Part shown: positions 1-9,155 of the stretch, piece after piece
How positions within the stretch are numbered: position 1 is the first letter of the stretch
Layout: each line of letters starts with the position of its first letter
Notes under the pieces: model-generated
What the model was told of the DNA's origin: nothing
Seen by the model: only the letters and a program-made list of their open reading frames with translations
The model's database searches: none
Assembly: GCF_902167145.1 (NCBI RefSeq)
Contig: NC_050101.1
Location: 177,254,428 to 177,318,427, forward strand
Source: Zea mays
Lineage: Eukaryota > Streptophyta > Magnoliopsida > Poales > Poaceae
DNA: 64,000 nt
Reading direction: 5' to 3'
Program-made: the position numbers and the translations under genes

Positions 1-456
1 TGGGCGGGGTGTAAAATCAATAGGAAGAGCACATCGGGGACTTGCCAGTTCTTGGGAAGATCCTTGGTGTCTTGAGCTTCAAAGAAGCAAAATTCGGTCG
101 CTCTTTCCACCGCCGAAGCCGAGTATATTGCCGCAGGTCATTGTTGCGCGCAATTGCTTTGGATGAGGCAAACCCTGCGGGACTACGGTTACAAATTAAC
201 CAAAGTCCCTTTGCTATGTGATAATGAGAGTGCAATCAAAATGGCCGACAATCCCGTCGAGCATAGCCGCACTAAGCACATAGCCATTCGGTATCATTTT
301 CTTAGGGATCACCAACAAAAGGGGGATATCGAGATTTCTTACATTAATACTAAAGATCAATTAGCCGATATCTTTACCAAGCCACTTGATGAACAATCTT
401 TTACCAGACTTAGGCATGAGCTCAATATTCTTGATTCTAGAAATTTCTTTTGCTAG
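1..456 (+). pseudogene. Element A: 3' end of Ty1/copia pol (RNase H)
   Basis: This is the C-terminal RNase H part of a copia polyprotein; the rest lies left of the window. Reading in frame from base 1 gives typical SIRE/Opie blocks: [39 protein letters not shown] and the tail [11 protein letters not shown], closing near LDSRN. RNase H degrades the RNA of the RNA/DNA hybrid during reverse transcription. There is an in-frame TGA at 73-75 where relatives have tryptophan (the SW-SKKQN block), so this copy cannot make a normal polyprotein. An ATG at 154 is only an internal methionine. The reading frame ends at the TAG at 454-456. Confidence 0.9.
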
Positions 457-1315
457 CTTGCACACATAGCTCTTTTGAATACCTTTGATCATATCTCTTT
501 TATATGCTATGACTCATGTGTTTTCAAGTCTATTTCAAACCAAGTCATAGGTCTATTGAAAGGGAATTGGAGTCTTCGACAAAGAAAAAGGCTTCCACTC
601 CGCAACTCTCTGTCCTTTGGGGGAGAAATGAGCATCAAAGAAAAGGACTTCATCCCTGGGGGAGAGAGTAAAAGCTCAAAAGCAAAAGGACCGGACTTCA
701 TCTTTGGTATAATCTTAACTCATTCATTTATGACCAAAAAGGAGGAACTTACTTCGAGGGCTCTAATGATTCCGTTTTTGGCGATTCATGCCAAAAAGGG
801 GGAGAAATGAGCCCAAAGCAAAAGGACCGCACCACCACCACCAAATTCAAAAAAACTTAGTGCTTTCCAAAAGTATTTATCATTTGGTATCCTATTGTGT
901 TCAAAAGGGGGAGAAAGTAGTATTTCAAAAATGGTATATCAAAACCCTCTTGAACACTAAGAGGTGGATCTCTTTTAGGGGGAGTTTCGTTTAGTCAAAG
1001 GAAAAGCATTTGAAACAGGGGGAGAATATTTCAAATCTTGAAAATGCTTTACAAACTCTTATTCATTTACCTTTGACTATTTGCAAAAGATCTTTGAAAT
1101 GGATTTACAAGAAGAATTTGCAAAAACAAAACATGTGGTGCAAATGTGGTCCAAAATGTTACATAAGAAAGAAACATTCCATGCATATCTTGTAAGTAGT
1201 TATATTGGCTCAATTCCAAGCAACCTTTACACTTACATTATGCAAACTAGTTCAATTATGCACTTCTCTATTTGCTTTGGTTTGTGTTGGCATCAATCAC
1301 CAAAAAGGGGGAGAT
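457..1315 (+). other. Element A 3' untranslated region with serial polypurine tracts
   Basis: This non-coding stretch between pol and the 3' LTR contains seven GGGGGAG tracts, starting at 619, 658, 798, 907, 978, 1018 and 1307. Several sit in the same context (AAAAGGGGGAGAAA). Only the last, directly before the LTR, is in the position of the true polypurine tract that primes plus-strand DNA. The short ORFs here have no recognisable homology. Confidence 0.75.
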
Positions 1316-1509
1316 TGAAAGGGAATTAGGCTTACACCTAGTTCCTAAATAATTTTGGTGGTTGAATTGCCCAACACAAATCTTTGATCTAACTAGTTTG
1401 CCCAAGTGTATAGATTATACAGGTGTAAAAGGTTCACCCTCAGCCAATAAAAAGACCAAGTTTTGGATTCAATAAAGGAGCAAAGGGGCAACCGAGGGCA
1501 CCCCTGGTC

Positions 1510-2062
1510 TGGCGCACCGGACTGTCCGGTGTGCCACCGGACAGTGAACAGTACCTGTCCGGTGCACCAGGGGACTCAGACTCAAACTCTTCGCCTTCGG
1601 GAATTCTCGGAAGCCGGCGCGCTATAATTCACCGGACTGTCCGGTGTGCACCGGACATGTCCGGTGCTCCAAGGAAGCTCGGCCTCCTGAACTCGCCAGC
1701 CTCGGGTTCGCGCGGCAGCCGCTCCGCTATAATTCACCGGACTGTCCGGTGTGCACCGGACTGTCCGGTGTGCCAGCGGAGCAACGGCTCCCTGCGGCGC
1801 CAACGGCTCCCTGCGGCGCCAACGGCTCCCTGCGGCGCCAACGGCTCCCTGCGGAGCATTTAATGCGCGCACAGCGCGCACAGAAGTCAGAATCGCCCAT
1901 ACCGGTGCACCGGACATCAAACAGTACATGTCCGGTGTGCACCGGACACCCAGGCGGGCCCACAAGTCAGAAGCTCCAACGGTCAGAATCCAACGGCAGT
2001 GATGACGTGGCAGGGGCACCGGACTGTCCGGTGTGCACCGGACTGTCCGGTGCGCCATCGAG
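1510..2062. repeat. Palindrome array in U3 of LTR A, plus 19-bp tandem repeat
   Basis: The motif CACCGGACTGTCCGGTG, a near-perfect palindrome, and its variants recur many times upstream of the TATA box, often head to tail. Inside the array, a 19-bp unit beginning CAACGGCTCCCTGCGG is repeated four times in tandem (1782-1857). The same palindrome family occurs in the LTRs of elements E and F. It may act as enhancer sites, hairpins or recombination hot spots; the sequence alone does not decide. Confidence 0.8.
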
Positions 2063-2102
2063 CAGAAGCCTCCAGCCAACGGTCATGTTTGGTGGTTGGG
2101 GC

Positions 2103-2110
2103 TATAAATA
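2103..2110 (+). promoter_or_regulatory. TATA box of LTR A
   Basis: TATAAATA within a GGGGCTATAAATACCCC context, between the palindrome array and the R/U5-type blocks of the LTR. Confidence 0.7.
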
Positions 2111-2675
2111 CCCCAACCACCCCACCATTCATTGCATCCAAGTTTTCCACTTCTCAACTACTACAAGAGCTCTAGCATTCAATTCTAGACACACTAAAGA
2201 GATCAAATCCTCTCCAATTCCACACAAAGCCCTAGTGACTAGTGAGAGTGATTTGCCGTGTTCATTTGAGCTCTTGCGCTTGGATTGCTTCTTTTCTTTC
2301 TCACTTGTTCTTGAGATCACAACTCCATTGTAATCAAGGCAAGAGGCACCAATTGTGTGGTGGCCCTTGCGGGGAAGTTTTGTTCCCGGCTTTGATTTGA
2401 GAAGAGAAGCTCACTCGGTCCGAGGGACCGTTTGAGAGAGGGAAGGGTTGAAAGAGACCCGGCCTTTGTGGCCTCCTCAACGGGGAGTAGGTTTGCAAGA
2501 ACCGAACCTCGGTAAAACAAATCTCCGTGTCTCACTTGCTTATTCGCTTGGGATTTGTTTTGTGCCCTCTCTCTCGGACTCGTTTATATTTCTAACGCTA
2601 ACCCCGGCTTGTAGTTGTGTTTATATTTGTAAATTTCAGTTTCGCCCTATTCACCCCCCCTCTAGGCGACTATCA

Positions 2676-3386
2676 GGTACGTTCGATACATAACCGAGGC
2701 TCGGGCTGTGCTCCCGAGGTACCCTAGGACATATCCGAGACCAGCGGGAACGATCTTGTAACGGAATCCCATCGGAGGGAGGCATCGAGCCCTCGGACCC
2801 CGTCGCCAGGGGACCGGGTCCGGCAAGTCACCCGCAGGTACTTTTGGGCGTGCCTCTGGGCCCCTAGCCGACCCCCAACGAACGGGGCACGGACGTCCAC
2901 TCGGATTACCCGCTTGCAGCTCACCGGAGACACCATGTTCGGTGCCCATCGAGGGTAACATGGCGCACTCCCCCCCTCCTCCTTGCGGAAAGGCGACGTA
3001 GGGGCGTATGTAAAAAGCCGAGTCTGTCCCTGATCGTCCTCTCGCCCTGTGCAGAGGCTCGGGGGCTGCTCTCGCAAAAACCGGCTCCAGCCAAATCGTT
3101 GACAGCGTCAACATACCAGCCCGAGAGCTTGGGCCCCGACCGTGCACCCGGGCTACGGCCAGTTCGCATGAGGGAACGACCAGACCAGCCGAAGCGTTAA
3201 GCGAAGTATTAAGACCTCGAAGGAGTGTAACCACTCCTCCGAGGCCTCGGGGGCTACACCCGGCGGGTGCGCTCGCGCGCACCCACCGGAACGAAATGCA
3301 ACCGAGAAAGGCTGGTCCCCTTGCAAAAAAGTGCGACAAAAGCCTCCAAGCGAGTGCTAACACTCCCTTCGAGGCTCGGGGGCTAC
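2676..3386 (+). mobile_element. Huck (Ty3/gypsy) internal 3' region, truncated by A
   Basis: This GC-rich sequence ends in a purine-rich stretch (GAGGCTCGGGGGCTAC) directly before a Huck LTR, which is the usual position of the gypsy polypurine tract. It is cut on the left by element A. The ORFs read on both strands are frequent in high-GC DNA and show no recognisable domain, so no gene is called. Confidence 0.75.
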
Positions 3387-3876
3387 TGTCGGGGACCATA
3401 ATTAGGGGTACCCTCAAGACGCCTAATTCTCAGCTGGTAACCCCCATCAGCATAAAGCTGCAAAGGCCTGATGGGCACGATTAAGTCAGGGATCAGTCCA
3501 CACGAGTGACTCGATCGCGCTTCACCCGAGCCTAGCCTCGGCCGAAGGCAGCCGACCTCGAGAGACTTCCGTCTCGCCCGAGGCCCCCTTTTTATGGCGG
3601 ACACATCACCGGCTCGCCCAAGGCCTTGGCTTCGCTCAGAAGCAACCTTGACTAAATCACCACACCGACTGACCAAATTGCAGGGGCATTTAACGCAAAG
3701 GTGGCCTGACACCTCTATCCTGACACGCGCCCCCGGCAGAGCCGAGGTGACCGCCGTCACTCCACCGCTCCACTGGCCAGTCTGACAGAAGGACAGCGCC
3801 GCCTGCGCCACTCCGACTGCAGTGCCACTCGACAGAGTGAGTCTGACAGGCAATTAGGCCTTGCCAAAGGCGCCAC

Positions 3877-4260
3877 GGCGAACTCCGCTCCGCCCGACCC
3901 CAGGGCTCGGACTCGGGCTAGGACCCGGAAGACGGCGAACTCCGCTCCGCCCGACCCCAGGGCTCGGACTCGGGCTAAGACCCGGAAGACGGCGAACTCC
4001 GCTCCGCCCGACCCCAGGGCTCGGACTCGGGCTAAGACCCGGAAGACGGCGAACTCCGCTCCGCCCGACCCCAGGGCTCGGACTCGGGCTAAGACCCGGA
4101 AGACGGCGAACTCCGCTCCGCCCGACCCCAGGGCTCGGACTCGGGCTAAGACCCGGAAGACGACGAAACTCCGCCTCGCCCGACCCCAGGGCTCGGACTC
4201 CGCCCTGGCCTCGGCCGGACGACTTCCGCCTCGCCCGACCCCCTGGCTCGGGCTCGGCCA
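3877..4260. repeat. 57-bp tandem repeat in the Huck LTR
   Basis: A unit starting AACTCCGCTCCGCCCGACC recurs at 3881, 3938, 3995, 4052 and 4109 with an exact 57-bp period. Degenerate copies follow from about 4166. It lies in U3, upstream of the TATA box. Confidence 0.9.
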
Positions 4261-4700
4261 CGGCAACTGAAGGCAAGACTCAACCTCGGCTTCGGAGGAA
4301 ACCCCACGTCGCCCTGCCTAGAGCACAGACCGCCACGTCAACAGGAAACGTCATCATCATCCTACCCCGAATCGACTCAGGTCACGGAGAACAAGACCGG
4401 CGTCTCGTCCGGCCAGCTCCGCCAGAGGGGCAATGATGGCGCTCCACGAGCTCTATGACGACGGCGGCCCCCAGCTCTCTTACGGCAGCAGGACAACGTC
4501 AGCGGGGACTCGACCGCTCCAACAGCTGTCCCTCCATCAGGCTCCGTCGCACCTCCGATAGCCACGACATCACGCCAGCAGGATGCCCAGATCTCTCCGG
4601 CTGCCACATCGGCATGTACCTAGGGCACTAGCTCTCCCTCCGCTAGACACGTAGCACTCTGCTACATCCCCATTGTACACCTGGATCCTCTCCTTACAAC

Positions 4701-4708
4701 TATAAAAG
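4701..4708 (+). promoter_or_regulatory. TATA box of the Huck LTR
   Basis: TATAAAAG in the 3' third of the LTR, followed about 45 bases downstream by the GGGACCGAGGACGGGACAGG stretch. Confidence 0.65.
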
Positions 4709-5011
4709 GAAGGACCAGGGCCTTCTCAGAGAAGGTTGGCCACGCGGGACCGAGGACGGGACAGGCGCTCTCTTGGGGCCGCTCGCTTCCCTCACCCGCG
4801 TGGACGCTTGTAACCCCCCTACTGCAAGCGCACCTGACCTGGGCGCGAGACGAACACGAAGGCCGCGGGACTTCCACCTCTCTCACGCTCGGCTCCGGCC
4901 GCCTCGCCTCTCCCCCCTCCGCGCTCGCCCACGCGCTCGACCCATCTAGGCTGGGGCACGCAGCACACTCACTCGTCGGCTTAGGGACCCCCCTGTCTCG
5001 AAACGCCGACA

Positions 5012-5232
5012 AAAACCGCATGGCTTGGTCGCCAAGGTCGATCTTCGGAGTTTTCGCCACCACTATCCGCATCATAGCTGTCGCTATCACCAGTATCTTC
5101 AGATAAACCTTCCAAAATTTCTTTAGTGATCTTCTCTGTATTAGTCTTCGACATAGATCGAAGAAAACCCAGATGCATCTCTTCAGAAAGACTCAGCCTC
5201 ATTTCGGCGACAACCTTCTTCTCCTCAGACAT
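5012..5232 (-). pseudogene. Antisense accessory gene of Grande, cut by Huck
   Basis: On the minus strand an ATG (5230-5232) opens a frame of about 73 codons before the Huck LTR interrupts it. The product is hydrophilic and acidic: a lysine/glutamate-rich start (MSEEKKVVAEMRLSLSEE), then a run rich in Asp, Ser and Glu. A TATA box lies about 135 bases upstream on the same strand. Family knowledge: Grande carries an antisense accessory gene (gene23) read from its own promoter. I infer this is that gene from strand and position; I cannot compare the proteins. The last codons up to position 4981 lie in Huck and are not original. No function can be read from the fragment. Confidence 0.6.
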
Positions 5233-5365
5233 CTCTTCGGAATTCTTGCCTCTCGCTTCCGAAGCTTGAAACTAGGAAAGCAACAAAATATTTGTGGGCA
5301 GAAAACTATTTGAGTAGGCAAAACAGATGGCAAGGGAGCGTGCTGAATAAATTGTGGCGAGCCCG

Positions 5366-5375
5366 TATTTATAAA
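5366..5375 (-). promoter_or_regulatory. TATA box for the antisense Grande ORF
   Basis: The minus strand reads TTTATAAATA here, about 135 bases upstream of the antisense ATG at 5232, a normal spacing for a plant core promoter with a leader of about 100 nt. Confidence 0.55.
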
Positions 5376-5528
5376 CCCATAATGTCGGAGACTGGAGGGT
5401 CCCATTTGCCAATGACTGTTGCTATTCTAGCAAAAGGAAGGTGCTTTTTCGGACCTTCGGCTCATAGCCTTCGTCCATTTCGCAATCTGAATTTATCATT
5501 CTAACAAATTAATATTGCGAGGGGCTAC

Positions 5529-6196
5529 TGTTGGGGGCCTTCGGCTTCCGAAGGTCCTCAAAAAATATGATTTAACAATGTTTCTGGAGTAAAGTATGTT
5601 AACAGGTATCTTCGGACTCGGATCAAAAGCCACGGTATGAAGAAGCATAAGGAACACGAAGGTTGGCGTAGAGCCGAAGCTGTGCGTAGAAGAGCTTCGG
5701 AATAACGACGGAAAAGGAAACCGACTTAAAGATGAAAAACCAGATTAGACCTCGAAGAATTATCATAGAGTTATTGATAAATGTAAAGGGCATTAATGTA
5801 ATTTTGCGTGGGCTGCGACCCATGCCTATAAATAGGTGAACAGTATCCCCGTACTGTTCACAAGGATTTGGCATTAGACTTTGCGACATACTCGTACTTT
5901 TACCTTCTCACGAGCTGAAGGTACATTTGTAATTTGATATCATTTCTACTTTTCCATCATAATAAAATGGTAATGAGTTGATAATAGTACACAACTTTTT
6001 ATGTCATATTTTATGTTTTATACAATCCCTTCTTCATTATTATGTTTTATGCTTACGAAGGTATGTCCTTCAAAACCTTGGTCTGAAAATCATTATATCC
6101 TTAGGGAAATAATGCTTCGAAGGACGAAGGATATTAACATTTAACACTTTATGTTGCCTTGTTCTTGATTCATAGCATTTGAGAACAAGTCCCCAA
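5529..6196 (+). mobile_element. Grande 3' LTR
   Basis: The LTR starts TGTTGGGGGCCTTCGG after a polypurine tract. A TATA box (TATAAATA) lies at 5827-5834. The right end reads GAGAACAAGTCCCCAA, matching the expected terminal inverted repeat except that the last two bases (CA) are not seen. Length is about 668 bp. The sequence then continues directly into copia gag in frame, so Grande inserted into element B. The small terminal change may be decay. Confidence 0.8.
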
Positions 6197-8405
6197 AATC
6201 TACCAAAAGCAAAGGTAACGAATTTAGCAAAGTTCAATTTGATTACTCTAGAAATTATATTCCCAACTTCTCTTCCGCCCCACTTGGAAAGTTACCAACT
6301 CTTAGTGAGTTGAACTATGATGAGTGGGCCGACAAGATGAAGTCGCATTTAATCGGTGTGCATCCTAGTCTTTGGGAGATTGTTAATGTAGGTATGTATA
6401 AGCCCGCCCAAGGAGAAGAGATGACTCCGGAAATGATGCAAGAGGTTCATCGCAATGCTCAAGCAGTGAGCATAATTAAAGGAAGTCTTTGTCCGGAAGA
6501 ATACCGGAAAGTTCAAGGAAGAGAAGATGCCCGTGACATTTGGAATATTCTTAAAATGTCACATGAAGGAGATCCCAAAGCTAAGATACATAGAGTTGAA
6601 GCTTTGGAAAGTGAGCTTGCAAGATATGATTGGACAAAGGGTGAGTCGCTTCAATCACTCTTTGATCGGTTGATGGTGTTGGTCAACAAAATAAGAGTAC
6701 TTGGGAGTGAAGATTGGAGTGACTCCAAGGTCACAAGATTATTCATGAGAGCATATAAAGAAAAGGATAAGAGTCTTGCAAGGATGATTAGGGATCGTGA
6801 TGACTATGAGGATATGACGCCTCATCAATTATTTGCAAAGATTCAACAACACGAGTCCGAAGAAGCCCCTATCAAGTCAAGGGACTCTCATGCCTTGATC
6901 ACTAATGAACAAGACAACCCCAAGAAGAACAAAGACCACAAAGCAAAGAAAGTGGTCGAGACCTCAAGTGATGAAGATAGCTCAAGTGATGAAGACACAT
7001 CTATGTTCATCAAAACATTCAAGAAATTTGTAAGGAAAAATGACAAGTTCCAAAGGAAATGAAAGAAGAGGGCATGCTATGAATGTGGCCAAACCGGTCA
7101 TTTCATAGCGGATTGTCCTAACAAGAAGGAACAAGAAGCTAAGAAGGAATACAAGAAGGACAAGTTCAAAAAGGGAGGCAAGACCAAGGGATACTTCAAG
7201 AAGAAGAAATATGGTCAAGCCCATATTGGTGAAGAATGGAACTCCGATGAAGAGAGTTCTAGCTCCAAGGAAGAGGAAGTGGTGGCAAACGTGGCCATCC
7301 AATCTACATCAAGCTCGCAACTCTTCACCAACCTACAAGACGACTCCTACACTCCAACTTGCCTCATGGCAAAAGGAGATAAGGTAACCTTATTTAGTAA
7401 TGATTTTCCAAATGATGATGAACAAGTTGCCATGAAAAATAAAATGATTAAAGAATTTGGCTTGAATGGATACAATGTTATCACCAAATTAATGGAGAAG
7501 CTAGATAAAAGAAAAGCAACTCTTGATGCTCAAGAAGACTTGCTTATCCTTGAAAAGGAAAGAAACCTAGAGCTTCAAGAATTGCTTCACAATAAAGATG
7601 AATGCTAGATGTCTTGACTAAGGAAGTATCTTTAGTCAAGATAACTATAGAGAATAAAGATAAAGAAGTAATTAATATGAAAACCTCTATAGCTAATCTT
7701 GCAAATGAAAAGAATGCACTTGAAGCAAGCATGTTAAGCTTGAATGTTCAAAATCAAGAACTTCAAGTGCAACTTGAAAATTGCAAGAACATCAATGCCT
7801 CATCTTTAGTGATTGAATCTAAGTCTAGCTCCTTAAATGATAATTTTTGCAAACATTGTGCCAAATATCATGCTTCTTGTTGTCTAACTAACCATGCAAG
7901 GAAGAATAGCCCACAGGTGAAGGTCAAAGGAATTTTGAAAAGATGCTCTAGCAATGATGGGTTAAAGAAAGTTGAACCCAAGTTCAAGTCCCTAAAGCCC
8001 AACAATGGAAGAAGGGGGCTTGGGTACAACTCATCCAAGGAAAACCCTAGCACAGTGCATAAGGGGTGGAGATCCCCCAAGTTCATAGAGGGAACCACCC
8101 TATATGATGCCTTGGGGAGGATTCACTCCTTAAATGACAAGTCACCTCAAGTAAAGGTAAACTTGAGTTCCACAAAGAGTAAGATGAAGGAAGTGGGATC
8201 CTCAAGTGGACAACAATTTAATGCTCCCATTTCTCACTCTTATCTTTGTGATTATATGTTGACTTGGGATTTAGGGAAATTGGTTGTCAAATATGTGGGT
8301 GCCTACACTAAAAGAAAAGTCATGAAAAGAAGTGTATGGGTACCCAAAGCTATAACTAACACTGTAGGACCCAATTCAATTTGGGTACCTAAAAGCATAG
8401 CCTAA
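6197..8405 (+). pseudogene. Element B: decayed copia gag
   Basis: Gag is the capsid and nucleocapsid protein that packages the element's RNA. From 6197 the frame gives a UBN2-type copia capsid region (LNYDEWADKMKSHLIG, then LCPEEYRKVQG and DIWNILKMSHEG). A CCHC zinc knuckle follows (CX2CX4HX4C at 7075-7116), then a charged coiled-coil region and a tail with repeated VWVPK blocks ending in TAA 8403-8405. Damage: TGA at 7060-7062 just before the zinc knuckle, and a frame change near 7600. The N-terminus and 5' LTR are separated by the Grande insertion and lie off the window. Codons at 6310 and 7279 are not true starts. Confidence 0.88.
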
Positions 8406-8419
8406 ACTTGTTTTGCAGG
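8403..8419 (+). promoter_or_regulatory. Splice-acceptor-like gag/pol junction
   Basis: The gag stop is followed at once by TAAACTTGTTTTGCAG and then the protease frame. A T-rich run ending in GCAG looks like a plant 3' splice site. The same block recurs after the gag relic of element D (63482-63497) and, shortened, after the D gag-like ORF (61123-61137), and at the matching places in C. Whether it is used is unknown. Confidence 0.45.
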
Positions 8420-9155
8420 TCTACTCCTCTGGTGGGTCAAGTTGGGTGCTTGATAGTGGATGTACAAATCACATGACCGGGGAGAAAGACATGTTTCATT
8501 CATTGCAACTAACTCAAGAAGCACAAGAAATTGTGTTTGGAGATAGTGGCAAGAGTAAGGTGATTGGTATTGGTAAAATTCCTATCTCTGACCAACAATC
8601 ACTTTCAAATGTTTTATTGGTAGATTCTTTAATCTATAATTTGTTGTCCGTTTCACAACTTTGTGGAATGGGTTATAATTGTTTATTTTCTGATGTGGAT
8701 GTGAAGATCCTTAGAAGGGAGGACTCCTTGGTTGCCTTTACTGGTCGCTTGAAGGGCAAGCTTTATCTTGTTGATTTCACAACAAGTAAAGTGACGCCTG
8801 AGACTTGTTTAGTGGCAAAGTCCGACAAGGGTTGGCTATGGCATCGCCGGCTAGCCCATGTCGGTATGAGGAATTTGGCCAAACTTCAAAAGGATAATCA
8901 CATCATTGGACTAACAAATGTTGTATTTGAGAAAGATAGGGTTTGTGGCGCATGCCAAGCAGGAAAGCAACATGGAGTCCCACATCAATCAAAGAATGTG
9001 GTCACAACAAAGAGGCCATTGGAGCTTCTTCACATGGACCTCTTCGGACCTGTGGCCTACATTAGCATTGGTGGTAGTAAGTATGGTTTGGTCATTGTTG
9101 ATGATTTTTCTCGATTCACCTGGGTTTTCTTTTTGAGTGATAAAGGTGAAACTAG
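8406..9155 (+). pseudogene. Element B pol, part 1: protease and integrase N-terminus
   Basis: The frame begins with the copia protease signature WVLDSGCTNHMTG (active-site Asp at about 8452). It then has the GAG-pre-integrase region with the HHCC zinc-binding residues (WHRRLAHVGMRNL, CGACQAGK) and the first integrase catalytic Asp in LLHMDLFGP. A lost base at about 9151-9155 shifts the frame, and the reading continues in the next frame as the rest of integrase. Protease would cut the polyprotein and integrase inserts the cDNA. The frameshift makes this copy defective. Confidence 0.9.

Larger units (their letters stand above)
1316..2675 (+). mobile_element. Element A 3' LTR (Opie-like copia)
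   Basis: The LTR begins TGAAAGGGAATTAGG directly after a polypurine tract and ends TCTAGGCGACTATCA, keeping the 5'-TG..CA-3' ends. A TATA box (TATAAATA, 2103-2110) marks the promoter. The segment after it carries the AGACCCGG and CCGAACCTCGG blocks common to this lineage. U3 carries a large array of CACCGGAC/GTCCGGTG palindromes. Length is 1360 bp. The five bases after it, GGTAC, would be the target duplication, but the left side is outside the window. The flanking sequence is Huck internal DNA, so A inserted into Huck. The family name is from memory of the sequence. Confidence 0.85.
3387..5011 (+). mobile_element. Huck 3' LTR
   Basis: The LTR begins TGTCGGGGACCATAATTAGG and ends in CCGACA, so TGTCGG/CCGACA is the terminal inverted repeat. 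Length is 1625 bp. It has a TATA box (TATAAAAG, 4701-4708) and a tandem repeat block. I recognise the sequence as the abundant maize gypsy family Huck. AAAAC (5012-5016) would be its target duplication. The sequence beyond belongs to a Grande element, so Huck inserted into Grande. Long ORFs here (for example 3861-4436) are translations of the repeat array, not genes. Confidence 0.88.
5012..5528 (+). mobile_element. Grande (Ty3/gypsy) internal 3' region, truncated by Huck
   Basis: This is the sequence between the Huck insertion and the Grande LTR, ending in a gypsy-type polypurine tract (GCGAGGGGCTAC) at 5517-5528. It carries the start and promoter of an antisense reading frame. Grande elements are known to have an unusually long 3' internal region with an antisense accessory gene, which fits. 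Confidence 0.75.

Noticed and set aside
1600..2060. CRISPR-like array of repeats
   Set aside because: The repeats are irregular palindromes in a plant LTR with no constant spacer length, so CRISPR does not apply.
1531..2333. Overlapping ORFs rich in Pro, Ser, Cys
   Set aside because: They translate the palindrome array of LTR A and cross its promoter. No codon bias or domain.
3861..4436. 191-codon repeat protein on the plus strand, with two similar frames on the minus strand
   Set aside because: It is a translation of the 57-bp tandem repeat of the Huck LTR; 57 is a multiple of three, so all frames stay open.
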